Assembly (NCBI GenBank): GCA_934647195.1
Contig: CAKUFD010000018.1
Location: 1 to 21,382 of the forward strand
Reading direction: 5' to 3'
DNA: 21,382 nt
From: an uncultured Collinsella sp.
GTDB taxonomy: Bacteria > Actinomycetota > Coriobacteriia > Coriobacteriales > Coriobacteriaceae
Made by a program: the position numbers and the translations under genes. Shown piece after piece: positions 8,631 to 16,335 of this stretch. Below the pieces are notes generated by a model, which did not search any database, was not told the origin of the DNA, and saw only the letters and a program-made list of their open reading frames with translations. How positions within the stretch are numbered: position 1 is the stretch's first letter; every line of letters begins with the position of its first letter.

Positions 8631-10530
8631 GCAGAAGAAGTACCTTTCTGCCGAGGAGATTTTTGCCGAGGAAGAGCGCGAGGAGCTGAGGCGTGAGCAG
8701 AAGCGCCTGGCCGATCTGCGCGATTCTGAGGAAGGGGAGCTCGAAGACCTTAAGCCCCGCAACACCTGGGCGACGGTGCGTCGTCTGTGGGACGAGGCGG
8801 CGGACCAGCGCTGGCGCTTTGTGGTCGTGATCATCGCCATCGCCTTCTACACGGTGTGCTCGATTGCCGCGCCCGCCTATTCCGCGCATCTCATCGACTA
8901 CATTTGGACGCAGGTCCAGGCGGCCGATGCCGCCGGCAGGCAGTTTTCGATCGGCTGGGGGACCGGTGGCGAGAAGATCCTTTTCTATCTGGGAATCTGG
9001 ACCGTGGCGCTTATCTTCTATTCGACGCAGAGCCTGTGCATGGCGAGTTTTGCGGAGCGCCTTAACCTTAATTTGCGCAATCGTTTGGCGGCAAAGCTCA
9101 ACCGCTTGCCATTGAAGTTCTATGACGGACACAAGCCCGGCGAGATTGTGAGCCGCGCTACGAACGACCTGGATAAGATGAGCGAAGTGCTGCAGCGCGG
9201 CGTGCTCACGCTGCTCACCGCGATAGGCGGCATTATCGGCTCGGTGATCATGATGTTCTCGTATAGTGTCGAGCTCACCGTGATCTTCCTGGTTTTTTCG
9301 GCGGTCTCGCTCGCTATTACCGCCTGGGTTTCCAAGGCGACTCTTGGTGCTGCGGCGCGGAGACAGGAACTTTTGGGAACCTTGACCGGGGCGGTCGAGG
9401 AGGCGTATAGCGGTCGTTTGGTGATTCGCTCGTTTTGTCGCGAGAAGGCGAGTGCCGATGAAGTGTGCTCACAGGCGGCCGAGCTTGCCGATGCTAGCTG
9501 CAAGGCGGATTTCTACACCAATGCGGTGGGGCCGGCGATTCGTTTCCTGAGCAGGCTTTCGCAGATTATCATCGCTGTTGTGGGGTGCACCATGCTTGTT
9601 GCCGGCCGCATGACTGTCGGCGTGTTCCAGGCGTTTTTCCAGTACATCTATACGGCGGGCGAGCCTCTGACGCAGCTGAGCTACACCATCAACTCGATGC
9701 AGAGTGCGCTGGCGAGCGTGGAGCGCGTGTTCGACATGCTCGATGAGCCCGAAATCGAACCCGATCCGGTGCCTGAGCTGGCGGCGCACATATCGCAGCC
9801 TATGCAGGGGCGCGTCTCGTTCGAGCACGTGAAGTTTGGCTATACGCCCGAGAAGACCCTCATGCAGGATGTTTCCTTTACGGCGGAGCCTGGCCAGAAG
9901 ATCGCAATCGTGGGCACGACCGGTGCGGGCAAGACCACGCTCGTCAACCTTCTCATGCGTTTTTACGAGATTGACGGAGGCCGCATCACGCTCGATGGCG
10001 TGGACACGCGCGCCATGACTCGAGCGGAGTTACGTTCGAACTTTGGCATGGTGTTGCAGGATGCATGGCTGTTCGACGGTACGATTGCCGAGAACATCGC
10101 GTATGGATGCGACGGGGCTTCGCGCGAAGAGATCATTGCCGCGGCACGTGCCGCGCAGGTTGATTTCTTTGTGCGCACCATGCCCGCCGGCTACGACACG
10201 CAGGTGGCAAACGATGCGGAGAACATCAGCCAGGGCCAGCGCCAGCTGCTCACCATTGCGCGCGTCTTGCTGGCAAACCCCAAGATCTTGATTTTGGACG
10301 AGGCGACTTCGAGCGTGGACACGCGTACCGAATGCGCTATCGACCGTGCGATGGCGGCACTCATGCAGGGCCGCACGAGCTTTGTGATCGCGCACCGGTT
10401 GTCAACGATCGTGGATGCCGACTTGATCTTGGTCATGCATGCGGGCAACATCATCGAGCAGGGAACGCATAAGGAGCTGCTCGAGCGGGGCGGCGCGTAC
10501 GCGACGCTCTATCAGAGCCAGTTCGCATAA
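8623..10530 (+). CDS. ABC exporter half, catalytic subunit (heterodimer subunit 2)
   Basis: A 635-residue half-transporter. It starts with a charged cytoplasmic leader of about 45 residues rich in Glu and Arg (EEREELRREQKRLADLRD). Six membrane helices follow, then the ATPase domain. Walker A GTTGAGKTT is near 432, the signature is ISQGQRQLLTIARV near 535, and Walker B ILILDEATSSVD near 555 has the canonical Glu. The signature reads SQGQ instead of SGGQ. The defects are complementary: the Asp-containing site of subunit 1 faces this altered signature, and the good site here faces the intact SGGQ. ATG 8623 is chosen over GTG 8614 because GGGAGGTG is correctly spaced before it. A strong terminator follows the stop. 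Confidence 0.93.
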   Translation: MSEQKKYLSAEEIFAEEEREELRREQKRLADLRDSEEGELEDLKPRNTWATVRRLWDEAADQRWRFVVVIIAIAFYTVCSIAAPAYSAHLIDYIWTQVQAADAAGRQFSIGWGTGGEKILFYLGIWTVALIFYSTQSLCMASFAERLNLNLRNRLAAKLNRLPLKFYDGHKPGEIVSRATNDLDKMSEVLQRGVLTLLTAIGGIIGSVIMMFSYSVELTVIFLVFSAVSLAITAWVSKATLGAAARRQELLGTLTGAVEEAYSGRLVIRSFCREKASADEVCSQAAELADASCKADFYTNAVGPAIRFLSRLSQIIIAVVGCTMLVAGRMTVGVFQAFFQYIYTAGEPLTQLSYTINSMQSALASVERVFDMLDEPEIEPDPVPELAAHISQPMQGRVSFEHVKFGYTPEKTLMQDVSFTAEPGQKIAIVGTTGAGKTTLVNLLMRFYEIDGGRITLDGVDTRAMTRAELRSNFGMVLQDAWLFDGTIAENIAYGCDGASREEIIAAARAAQVDFFVRTMPAGYDTQVANDAENISQGQRQLLTIARVLLANPKILILDEATSSVDTRTECAIDRAMAALMQGRTSFVIAHRLSTIVDADLILVMHAGNIIEQGTHKELLERGGAYATLYQSQFA

Positions 10531-10536
10531 ATGGAT

Positions 10537-10572
10537 AAAGGCGAGGTGCCGGGTTTGGCACCTCGCCTTTTT
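10537..10572. terminator. Bidirectional terminator between the ABC operon and cysE
   Basis: A 14-bp perfect stem, 10537-10550 with 10557-10570, encloses GGGTTT. An A-run on the left and a T-run on the right let it serve both convergent transcripts. Confidence 0.92.
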
Positions 10573-10608
10573 GCTGCGAAATGAAGGTCTATTTACGCAT
10601 GCGTGCGG

Positions 10609-11322
10609 CTACTTTTTGGTGGTTTGCTCGGTCAGTTGGCGCACGAGGGCGGTGAGCTCGGCAACTTCCGTCTCGAGCTCCGCGACGCGACGGGCATTTT
10701 CGGCGATGCTTGCGCGGTTGCGGGCAGATGCCTCTTCGCCGGGGTCGGGCATGAACTCGCGATGGCGCTTGGCGTCGAAGGTCTCTTCGAAGACGCGGCA
10801 GCCGTTGCGCTTGACGATGCGCCCCGGCACGCCCACTACGGTGCAGTTGGCCGGAACGTCTTTGACCACCACGGAGTTGCCGCCGATTTTCACATTGTCG
10901 CCGATGGTGATGTTTCCCAGCACTTTGGCGCCGCAGCCAACGGTCACGTTGTTGCCCAGCGTGGGATGGCGCTTGCCCGTCTCGTTGCCGGTGCCGCCTA
11001 GGGTGACGCCCTGGTAGAGCGTGCAGTTATCGCCAATGATCGTGGTCTCGCCGATGATGACGCCCATGGCATGATCGATGAAGAAGTGCTTGCCGATACG
11101 CGCTGCGGGGTGAATCTCGACGCCGGTCATATGGCGGGTGATCTGCGACATGATGCGCGCAAGGCTCTTGCAGCCATGGTTCCACAGCCAGTGCTCGGGC
11201 ACATGGTTCCATTTGGCGTGAAGGCCGGGGTAGGTGAGGAAGATGACAAGGCCGTTTTGCGCGGCGGGGTCCTCCCGCTTAACGTTGGCGATATCCTCGC
11301 GAATAGTCGTGATAAAGCTCAT
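10609..11322 (-). CDS. cysE: Serine O-acetyltransferase
   Basis: CysE transfers acetyl from acetyl-CoA to L-serine, giving O-acetylserine, the direct precursor of cysteine. The 237-residue protein has the N-terminal [16 protein letters not shown] region, then a left-handed beta-helix of hexapeptide repeats. [18 protein letters not shown] and [12 protein letters not shown] carry the catalytic Asp-His region, and [20 protein letters not shown] is the substrate and CoA block. The last 60 residues form a charged, probably coiled-coil tail ([20 protein letters not shown]), longer than in many short Gram-positive CysE proteins. ATG 11322 is preferred to GTG 11331 because AGGAGG lies 10 bases before the ATG but only one base before the GTG. 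TATACT upstream could be a -10 box. No cysK is in the window, and no T-box motif was seen. Confidence 0.95.
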   Translation of the reverse strand: MSFITTIREDIANVKREDPAAQNGLVIFLTYPGLHAKWNHVPEHWLWNHGCKSLARIMSQITRHMTGVEIHPAARIGKHFFIDHAMGVIIGETTIIGDNCTLYQGVTLGGTGNETGKRHPTLGNNVTVGCGAKVLGNITIGDNVKIGGNSVVVKDVPANCTVVGVPGRIVKRNGCRVFEETFDAKRHREFMPDPGEEASARNRASIAENARRVAELETEVAELTALVRQLTEQTTKK

Positions 11323-11505
11323 CTTCGGCACCCCTCCTGTGCAAACGATGCGCTTAAGTATAGCGAATCACTAGGATTAATGTATGAGAAAGGTTCGTTT
11401 GGTCGAGAGATAGGGCCGCCTGGGGAAATGCTATTCTGAATGAGGCGGTGAGTGCATTAAAAATGGTAAGTTAATGGCACTTAGAAGTCTTTAATGGGAG
11501 GAAGA

Positions 11506-12362
11506 ATGGATAAAAAGAAGCCGGGGGGGTTATTGCTCAAATCGACGCATCCAAAAGGGAGCTCGATAAGGCGATAGTCAAGCGAAATAAGGCGCTCGAA
11601 GATGCTCGAAGTGATTGTGACGCTGCGCAGCAGGCCTTTGAGAAACGCGTAAAAGACGCTGAGGCCGAGGTGGGAAAGGCAAAAGCTATCTATGACGGAT
11701 TGATTAGAGAGCTTGGTCCCATCAGGCTATACGGAAATAGAATTGTTGTTTCCGGTTCGTCTGTTATTCAGCTGGACGAAAGCGTGGAAACTGATATTTC
11801 GGCTTCGGGTGCTGCATCCGCGCTTAAATCAAGCGAATTGTTTTTCAGCATCGTTTCCAATGAGGGAAACTCCGTAGTTCAATTAAGGGCGGAGCAGGAA
11901 AGAGAAGCTCGGCAGCTGGCTGCCGATATAAAGACTGCTATAAAGACCTTGAATTCAAGGGAAGAGCGATCTGAGCAGGCACGAAAGGGTGCCGAAGAGG
12001 CTCTTGCGAAAGTGCGTCTTGACACGACGGAACTTGAAGAAACAAGAGAACGATATTTTGAAATTGAAAAAGATACGTCTGAAGTCGATTCTGCGAAAAA
12101 ACGCTACGACGATTTGATGGCGAGTATCAACCCAGCGGATATCCAAAAAGAGAAAGCCGAGATGCAGAAGCGCACTGTTCGTGCGATTGCTAAACCTGTT
12201 TCCATTTTTCTCGGGGTTTGCTTTTTGCTCATCGGGTTCAATGAGCTGATGTTTACCAAAAATGGCGCTTTCATGGGCACGATTTTTCTTCTGATATGCG
12301 ATTGCCTGTTTGTGTACGCAGCAATCGAAATACGGAACGACCATCTTGCGAAAACAGAATAG
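11506..12362 (+). CDS. Coiled-coil membrane protein, out of frame at a G7 tract
   Basis: A strong ribosome site (GGGAGGAAG) precedes ATG 11506, but that frame stops at 11575-11577 after 23 codons. Seven consecutive G lie at 11523-11529. Directly after them the -1 frame stays open to 12362 and carries the obvious protein. With eight G the product would be 285 residues. Its parts are a charged coiled coil (ASKRELDKAIVKRNKALEDA onward), a small domain containing LYGNRIVVSGSSVIQL, a second long coiled coil, and two C-terminal membrane helices (PVSIFLGVCFLLIGF and MGTIFLLICDCLFVYAAI). Without the shift, the first usable start is GTG 11670, which has no good ribosome site. The run may be phase-variable, a slippery site, a sequencing error or a real inactivation. 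I do not recognise the family. Codon use is more AT-rich than in the neighbours. It is 11 bp from the Ltp gene and probably co-transcribed. Confidence 0.75.
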
Positions 12363-12373
12363 CGAGGACAATT

Positions 12374-13324
12374 ATGTCGGAAGAAGAGAAGAAGTCCGTG
12401 GAGAATGCGAGCGAGAGCACTGCCGAATCCAAAGCCGCTGAACCGGTTGGTGGCAGGAAGGGTCTTAGGGCTGAGATTAAGATTGGGGTCGCTGCGGCGA
12501 TTGTAATCTGTATTTTGGGCCTTCTTTTTGGGACTCATGTTCTATGTATTCATCAATGGGACGAGGCGACATGCGTCAATCCGGTGACGTGTGAGCTTTG
12601 CGGCCAGACAAAAGGCAAAGCCTTGGGTCATAAGTGGAAGCCGGCGACCTGCACATTGCCTAAACGGTGCGGGCGCTGCGGTGAAAAGAAGGGTCATGCT
12701 CTCGGGCATGACTATCGTGCTGCAACATGTACGGAGCCCGAAACCTGCGAGCGCTGCTATGAGCCTCGGGGGGTTGCTCTTGGACACGATGTAAAGGATT
12801 GGAACGTGTCCAAAGAGGCCACTTGTACTGAGCAGGGGACGAAGGAAGGGATATGTTCTCGCTGCGGCGCAAAGGTCAGCGAGGCTATTTCGAAAAAGGA
12901 GCACACGCCAGGTGATTGGGAGATTACCAAAGACGTGACGATAACTTCGTCGGGATACGTTCTGCCGGGAGAGAAAGAACGTAAGTGCACGGTGTGCGGA
13001 ACGGTTATCGATAAAAGCGAATACAAGGTCGACGTTACGACGTCGCAGGTAAATGCCCTTTCTCGTGCATCAAGCTATCTTGACATGGGTGGCTTTTCTT
13101 ATAAGAGCCTTGTGGAACAGCTTGAATTCGAAGGCTTTTCAAATGCTGATGCTACGTTTGCTGCCGACCATTGTGGTGCGGATTGGATGAAGCAGGTTGA
13201 GCAGAAGGCGAAGAGCTATATGAGCTTCATGGGCTTTTCTCGCAGCGGGCTTATTGGTCAGCTTGAATTCGAGGGCTTTACTCCCGAGCAGGCTGCGCAC
13301 GGTGCAGATTATGTTGGTCTATAG
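12374..13324 (+). CDS. Cys-rich membrane protein with two C-terminal Ltp repeats
   Basis: A 316-residue protein. Residues 1-33 are polar and cytoplasmic, and residues 36-57 form one membrane helix (IGVAAAIVICILGLLFGTHV). There is no classical signal peptidase or lipobox site, so it is probably anchored with the C-terminus outside. Residues 62-140 carry three 26-residue repeats of the form ATC-x-x-P-x-x-C-x-x-C ending GxALGH. Further CxxC pairs lie at 161/164 and 205/208, so metal binding is likely. Residues 222-316 hold two repeats (SSYLDMGGFSYKSLVEQLEF and AKSYMSFMGFSRSGLIGQLE) that match the Ltp domain. In streptococcal phage TP-J34, Ltp is a lipoprotein that blocks DNA injection by other phages. 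Whether this host gene does so is unproven. ATG 12374 follows GCGAGGACA. It is probably in an operon with the gene upstream. Confidence 0.88.
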   Translation: MSEEEKKSVENASESTAESKAAEPVGGRKGLRAEIKIGVAAAIVICILGLLFGTHVLCIHQWDEATCVNPVTCELCGQTKGKALGHKWKPATCTLPKRCGRCGEKKGHALGHDYRAATCTEPETCERCYEPRGVALGHDVKDWNVSKEATCTEQGTKEGICSRCGAKVSEAISKKEHTPGDWEITKDVTITSSGYVLPGEKERKCTVCGTVIDKSEYKVDVTTSQVNALSRASSYLDMGGFSYKSLVEQLEFEGFSNADATFAADHCGADWMKQVEQKAKSYMSFMGFSRSGLIGQLEFEGFTPEQAAHGADYVGL

Positions 13325-13356
13325 ACACTGAGCAGTTCAAAGCTCGCATGGATGCG

Positions 13357-13409
13357 ACGGGACAGCGCGCGGATGATCGCTTGTTTACAAGTTGGCTGCG
13401 CTGTCCCGT
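13357..13409 (+). terminator. Two-tier hairpin after the Ltp gene, possible terminator
   Basis: ACGGGACAGCGC (13357-13368) pairs perfectly with GCGCTGTCCCGT (13398-13409). The 29-base loop contains a smaller CTTG-TTTA-CAAG stem. The sequence after it is TATTCATA, not a clean T-run. Termination is likely but not certain. Confidence 0.5.
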
Positions 13410-13499
13410 TATTCATACCGGGGCATTGAGCGCTTTGATATAGTGCCGAATCTGCGCCATTTTTATCGCAGACATGACATCATGCTGAAAGAGGCCGCT

Positions 13500-13805
13500 A
13501 TGTCAGACATCTCATCGCTTTCGGAACACCGCCGTGATCAAATGGTCTCTATCGATAAGCCTAGGTTGGCCCAAGGGCATGCCGCTTCCATGTGCAACGG
13601 AGAGGCAAACGCCGCCTCGATGGATGATGTTTCTTTTGATCGGACAATGTTGATTGTGGAAAGCAATCGAAAACGTGAAATGGCTATTCATCAAGGTCTG
13701 ATGCGTGGCTGCGCCGATGTTTATGAGGGGAAGACATCGGACGCAAGGAGCGTTTTAGATAGTATTCGAACAAAAAACGGCTGGTCGCGTAAATCGCAAA
13801 GATAA
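13500..13805 (+). CDS. Small hypothetical protein with antitoxin-like C-terminus
   Basis: A 101-residue hydrophilic protein. ATG 13500 follows AAAGAGG by 7 bases; an in-frame ATG at 13485 has no ribosome site. Residues 1-50 look disordered. The C-terminal half (RKREMAIHQGLMRGCADVYE then GKTSDARSVLDSIRTKNGW) resembles the pattern 'GxADxxxGrxxdaxxvLdxIRxKyGW' seen at the end of some type II antitoxins. No toxin gene follows, and the next gene is dedA, so it would be an orphan. The similarity is by eye and may be chance. Composition is AT-richer than the flanking core genes, like the two genes before it. Confidence 0.65.
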   Translation: MSDISSLSEHRRDQMVSIDKPRLAQGHAASMCNGEANAASMDDVSFDRTMLIVESNRKREMAIHQGLMRGCADVYEGKTSDARSVLDSIRTKNGWSRKSQR

Positions 13806-13903
13806 AGTTATCAATACTGCTATCGACCGCATGACTAAAGTGCGACGCCCCCGATGGCTACACCTGTTACTTATGCATAGTTGCTGCTAATCGCGTTGGC
13901 TTT

Positions 13904-13932
13904 TTGTTGCACGGTATCGCCGCACGTATACT
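13904..13932 (+). promoter_or_regulatory. Candidate promoter of dedA
   Basis: TTGTTG at 13904-13909, a 17-base spacer and TATACT at 13927-13932 lie 47 bp before the dedA start. The -10 box is good and the -35 box is half-matched. Nothing else is seen in the 173-bp gap before dedA. Confidence 0.5.
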
Positions 13933-13978
13933 TTTTTGCTTGGACGCATCCCGCGCCCAAAGCAGAGAGGTTTACTCC

Positions 13979-14626
13979 ATGGATTTCATCAACATGATTG
14001 TCGAGCTGCTCAAAGATCCGCGTACGGCGATTTCTGCCTGGATTGCAGCCGGTCCGCTCACGGCCTATGGCTTTATCTTCTTGATCATCTTTATCGAGAC
14101 CGGTGTGGTCTTCATGCCCTTCTTGCCTGGCGATTCGCTACTGTTCGCAAGCGGCTGCTTTGCCGCCGATGGTAGCTTCAGTATCTTCACGCTGCTCGCC
14201 GTGGCATGGGCCGCAGCAATCCTGGGTGACCAGTGTAACTTTATGATTGGCCACTTCTTTGGCAAGAAGATTATTGCCTCGGGTAAGGTCAAGGTCATGA
14301 CGCCCGAGCGCATCGAGAAGTCCGAGGCGTTCCTCGACAAATGGGGTCACCTGGCAATCTTCTTAGGGCGTTTCTTCCCGTTCATCCGCACGTTCGTGCC
14401 GTTTCTCGCCGGTGTGGGCGGCATGAAGTGGCACTCCTTTGTCCTCTTCAACGTGCTGGGCGGTATCACCTGGTCTACGGTCTTCACGCTGCTGGGATTC
14501 TTCTTTGGTGGCATCCCCTTTGTTCAGGAGCACTTTGAGCTGTTGATTGTGGGTATCGTTGCTGTCTCGGTTGTTCCGACGGTTGTGGGTTTGGTTAAGG
14601 CCAAGTTTGGCAAGAAGAACGCGTAG
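13979..14626 (+). CDS. DedA family (SNARE-associated) membrane protein
   Basis: A 215-residue polytopic inner-membrane protein. The DedA family includes undecaprenyl-phosphate and phospholipid translocases; members support cell division, membrane potential and resistance to cationic peptides. The family signature is clear: FIETGVVFMPFLPGDSLLFA near residues 36-55 (conserved acidic residue and PGD), then GRFFPFIRTFVPFLAGVGGM near 132-151, which holds the essential arginines. The C-terminus is basic (KAKFGKKNA) and cytoplasmic. ATG 13979 follows AGAGAGG. It is a single gene between its own promoter and a strong terminator. Which lipid it moves cannot be told from sequence. Confidence 0.94.
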   Translation: MDFINMIVELLKDPRTAISAWIAAGPLTAYGFIFLIIFIETGVVFMPFLPGDSLLFASGCFAADGSFSIFTLLAVAWAAAILGDQCNFMIGHFFGKKIIASGKVKVMTPERIEKSEAFLDKWGHLAIFLGRFFPFIRTFVPFLAGVGGMKWHSFVLFNVLGGITWSTVFTLLGFFFGGIPFVQEHFELLIVGIVAVSVVPTVVGLVKAKFGKKNA

Positions 14627-14650
14627 CTTTTTGGAAAACCGATCGGTGTG

Positions 14651-14686
14651 AAAAAGACCTGCCGTCGCTGGATGGCAGGTCTTTTT
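14651..14686. terminator. Bidirectional terminator after dedA
   Basis: AAAAAGACCTGCC (14651-14663) pairs over 13 bp with GGCAGGTCTTTTT (14674-14686) around a 10-base loop. A- and T-runs on both sides suit it to both convergent genes. Confidence 0.93.
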
Positions 14687-14721
14687 GTTTGCTCGGTTGA
14701 TGCGTGGCGTTTAGCTCGCGG

Positions 14722-15531
14722 TTACTGGATCTCACTCAGCTTCTGCAGAACGCGTCCCTGGACCTCCAGGTAATAAGCCTGGTCCTCGGCGGCCAGCGAG
14801 CTTTCATCGACGTCGTCAAATTTCTTCGACCAATCGCTGTACTGCTGCATCATCGATCCGTAGTCGGCGAGCATCGAAGTGGTGTCGTCTGAATCCTCGT
14901 ACTTTTTCATGAACTCAACGTAGCTGTTCATGAACTGCTCGTAGCCGTCCATCATGGCGCGGAAGTCGGACGAGGATGTGGTCGGGGAGGTTTCGGTCTG
15001 CGCATCAGCGGACGGTTCGGTTGCATCGGCATTGTCGGTAGCGTCCGTTTGTGCGGTATCGTCCTTGGCTACTTCCAGTTCGATATCGAGCGATTTTGAA
15101 CTGCTGTAGTAGGACAAGGTAAGCTTTGCCCCGCTGGGCGCCGTCGCTTCGAAATCATCAGTGCCTTCGCCCGAGAAATCGGTATAGCCGGCTTCTTTGC
15201 AGGCGGAAACGTAGCTATCGTAATCCGCTTGCGAGACCTCTTTCAGCGTTGCCGAAAAAGATTCAGAGCTGTTCTCGTAGATGCTGCCCTTGTTTGTCTT
15301 GGGTTTCGGCAGCTCGGTGGCAATACCGCTCGTTGGCCACGTGAACGTATGGACCTCGTCTTTTGACTTGCCCATGCCGGCACAAGAGGCAATCCTTGCA
15401 ACGATAACCAAAACAACAATGATGCCTATGATCATCGGCAATTTCTTCTTGCCTTTTGGCGGCTTGCCATCGGGCGTCGATACCGTTTGCGGGACTCCAT
15501 TATCCCCACTGCCTGCAGTTTCCCAATCCAT
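14722..15531 (-). CDS. Single-pass membrane protein, DUF6591-like, function unknown
   Basis: A 269-residue protein. Residues 1-30 are a polar cytoplasmic tail ending in PPKGKKK, and residues 31-50 are one membrane helix (LPMIIGIIVVLVIVARIASC). The rest is probably outside. Residues 60-155 form a domain with TFTWPTSGIATELPKPKTNK, then YDSYVSACKEAGYTDF and a beta-rich LTLSYYSSSKSLDIELEV. An acidic Ser/Thr/Asp-rich linker follows, then a helical domain rich in Met and Tyr (FRAMMDGYEQFMNSYVEFMK). The WPTSG start and overall plan resemble DUF6591; that name is from memory and not checked. The start follows AAGGGAAGGAA. It is divergent from the zinc-ribbon gene, and the shared upstream region holds a long inverted repeat. 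It may be an envelope sensor or anchor. Confidence 0.85.
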   Translation of the reverse strand: MDWETAGSGDNGVPQTVSTPDGKPPKGKKKLPMIIGIIVVLVIVARIASCAGMGKSKDEVHTFTWPTSGIATELPKPKTNKGSIYENSSESFSATLKEVSQADYDSYVSACKEAGYTDFSGEGTDDFEATAPSGAKLTLSYYSSSKSLDIELEVAKDDTAQTDATDNADATEPSADAQTETSPTTSSSDFRAMMDGYEQFMNSYVEFMKKYEDSDDTTSMLADYGSMMQQYSDWSKKFDDVDESSLAAEDQAYYLEVQGRVLQKLSEIQ

Positions 15532-15591
15532 AGTTATTCCTTCCCTTGATATGGATGACGCTGTTTCGAATTGTGGCTGTGGGCTGCGAGG

Positions 15592-15647
15592 ATTTCATCA
15601 GCTGCCAACTGAATCCGGCGAGTAATTCAGTTGGCAGCTGATGAAAT
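15592..15647. promoter_or_regulatory. Perfect 23-bp inverted repeat with two operator-like boxes
   Basis: The arms at 15592-15614 and 15625-15647 are perfectly complementary over 23 bp, with a 10-base spacer. Each arm itself contains a near-palindrome, TTCAGTTGGCAGCTGAT (15626-15642; reversed at 15597-15613), which matches the 17-bp palindrome at 19310-19326 at 15 of 17 positions. The repeat sits between divergent start codons. Box centres are 74 bp upstream of the minus-strand gene and 66 bp upstream of the plus-strand gene. With no T-run it is unlikely to be a terminator. It is best read as a shared operator for the divergent pair. Confidence 0.8.
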
Positions 15648-15699
15648 TATTTGGCCGGTGGTTAGGATGGGAGAAAACGTTGGACGGGGGAAAGACGTT

Positions 15700-16323
15700 A
15701 TGGACGAGTACAATCTGGCGCCCGGCGAACTCATCATCATGCAGGCCTCAAACGTTCGTTTGGGCGTTGGCCCTGACAGCGAGGCACTCGATGAGATCGT
15801 GCTCACTAATATGAATCTTATCTTGGTAACGACGGTTTCCGAGGGTCTGTTCAAGACGCGTCGGTACCTCAAGCGCTGCCCGCTTGATTCGATTTTGTGT
15901 TCGATGGACATCCCTCAGGCTGTCGCTGCACGCGTGAAGAGCACGCCGGTCCTGAGGGTTGCGTTTTCGGCTGAGACCATCACGGTGAGCTTTGCCGAGG
16001 GCGGCAAGCGCCTTGCCGACCGATGGGCCGAAAGTGTGCGCCGTGCGGCGGCCGGCAATATCGATTCAATCGATACATCCGAGCTCCCCTCTGGTGCTGC
16101 AGCAGAGATTGCTGATTTTGTTGGTGATGCTGTGGGCGTTGTCGGTGCGGTTGGCGACTCAATTAGTAACGCCTTGGGCGCCTCTCTGAAGGCGCAAAAG
16201 CCTGGCGCCGAAAAGATGGCGGCGAAGGCGACGGCGAAATGTCCGGGATGCCATGCCCCCGTTGCGGGGCGCAAGGGTCAGGGCGTCACGTGTCCGTACT
16301 GCGATACCAAGTTTGTGCTGTAG
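15700..16323 (+). CDS. PH/GRAM-like domain protein with C-terminal zinc ribbon
   Basis: A 207-residue soluble protein. Residues 1-110 look like a small beta-rich PH/GRAM-type domain (LAPGELIIMQASNVRLGVGP, IVLTNMNLILVTT, LKRCPLDSI), the kind that binds membranes or partners. A Gly/Ala/Val-rich stretch follows at about 130-165 (DFVGDAVGVVGAVGDSISNA), possibly amphipathic. The C-terminus is a zinc ribbon with CPGC at 181-184 and CPYC at 198-201. ATG 15700 is preferred because GGGGGAAAG lies a few bases upstream; ATG 15667 and TTG 15631 are possible but worse, and TTG 15631 lies inside the inverted repeat. It is 12 bp before the SPFH gene and is surely in one operon with it. Function is not known. 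Confidence 0.85.
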   Translation: MDEYNLAPGELIIMQASNVRLGVGPDSEALDEIVLTNMNLILVTTVSEGLFKTRRYLKRCPLDSILCSMDIPQAVAARVKSTPVLRVAFSAETITVSFAEGGKRLADRWAESVRRAAAGNIDSIDTSELPSGAAAEIADFVGDAVGVVGAVGDSISNALGASLKAQKPGAEKMAAKATAKCPGCHAPVAGRKGQGVTCPYCDTKFVL

Positions 16324-16335
16324 GGTGAGGTTACC

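Noticed and set aside
6870..8840. Long open frame on the minus strand (over 650 codons)
   Set aside because: It lies entirely opposite the ABC exporter genes, which have clear motifs and ribosome sites. GC-rich codon bias leaves the opposite strand open; the product is His/Arg-rich without a recognisable domain.
15631..15699. Upstream start (TTG 15631 or ATG 15667) for the zinc-ribbon gene
   Set aside because: TTG 15631 falls inside the inverted repeat and neither site has a proper ribosome site, while ATG 15700 does.
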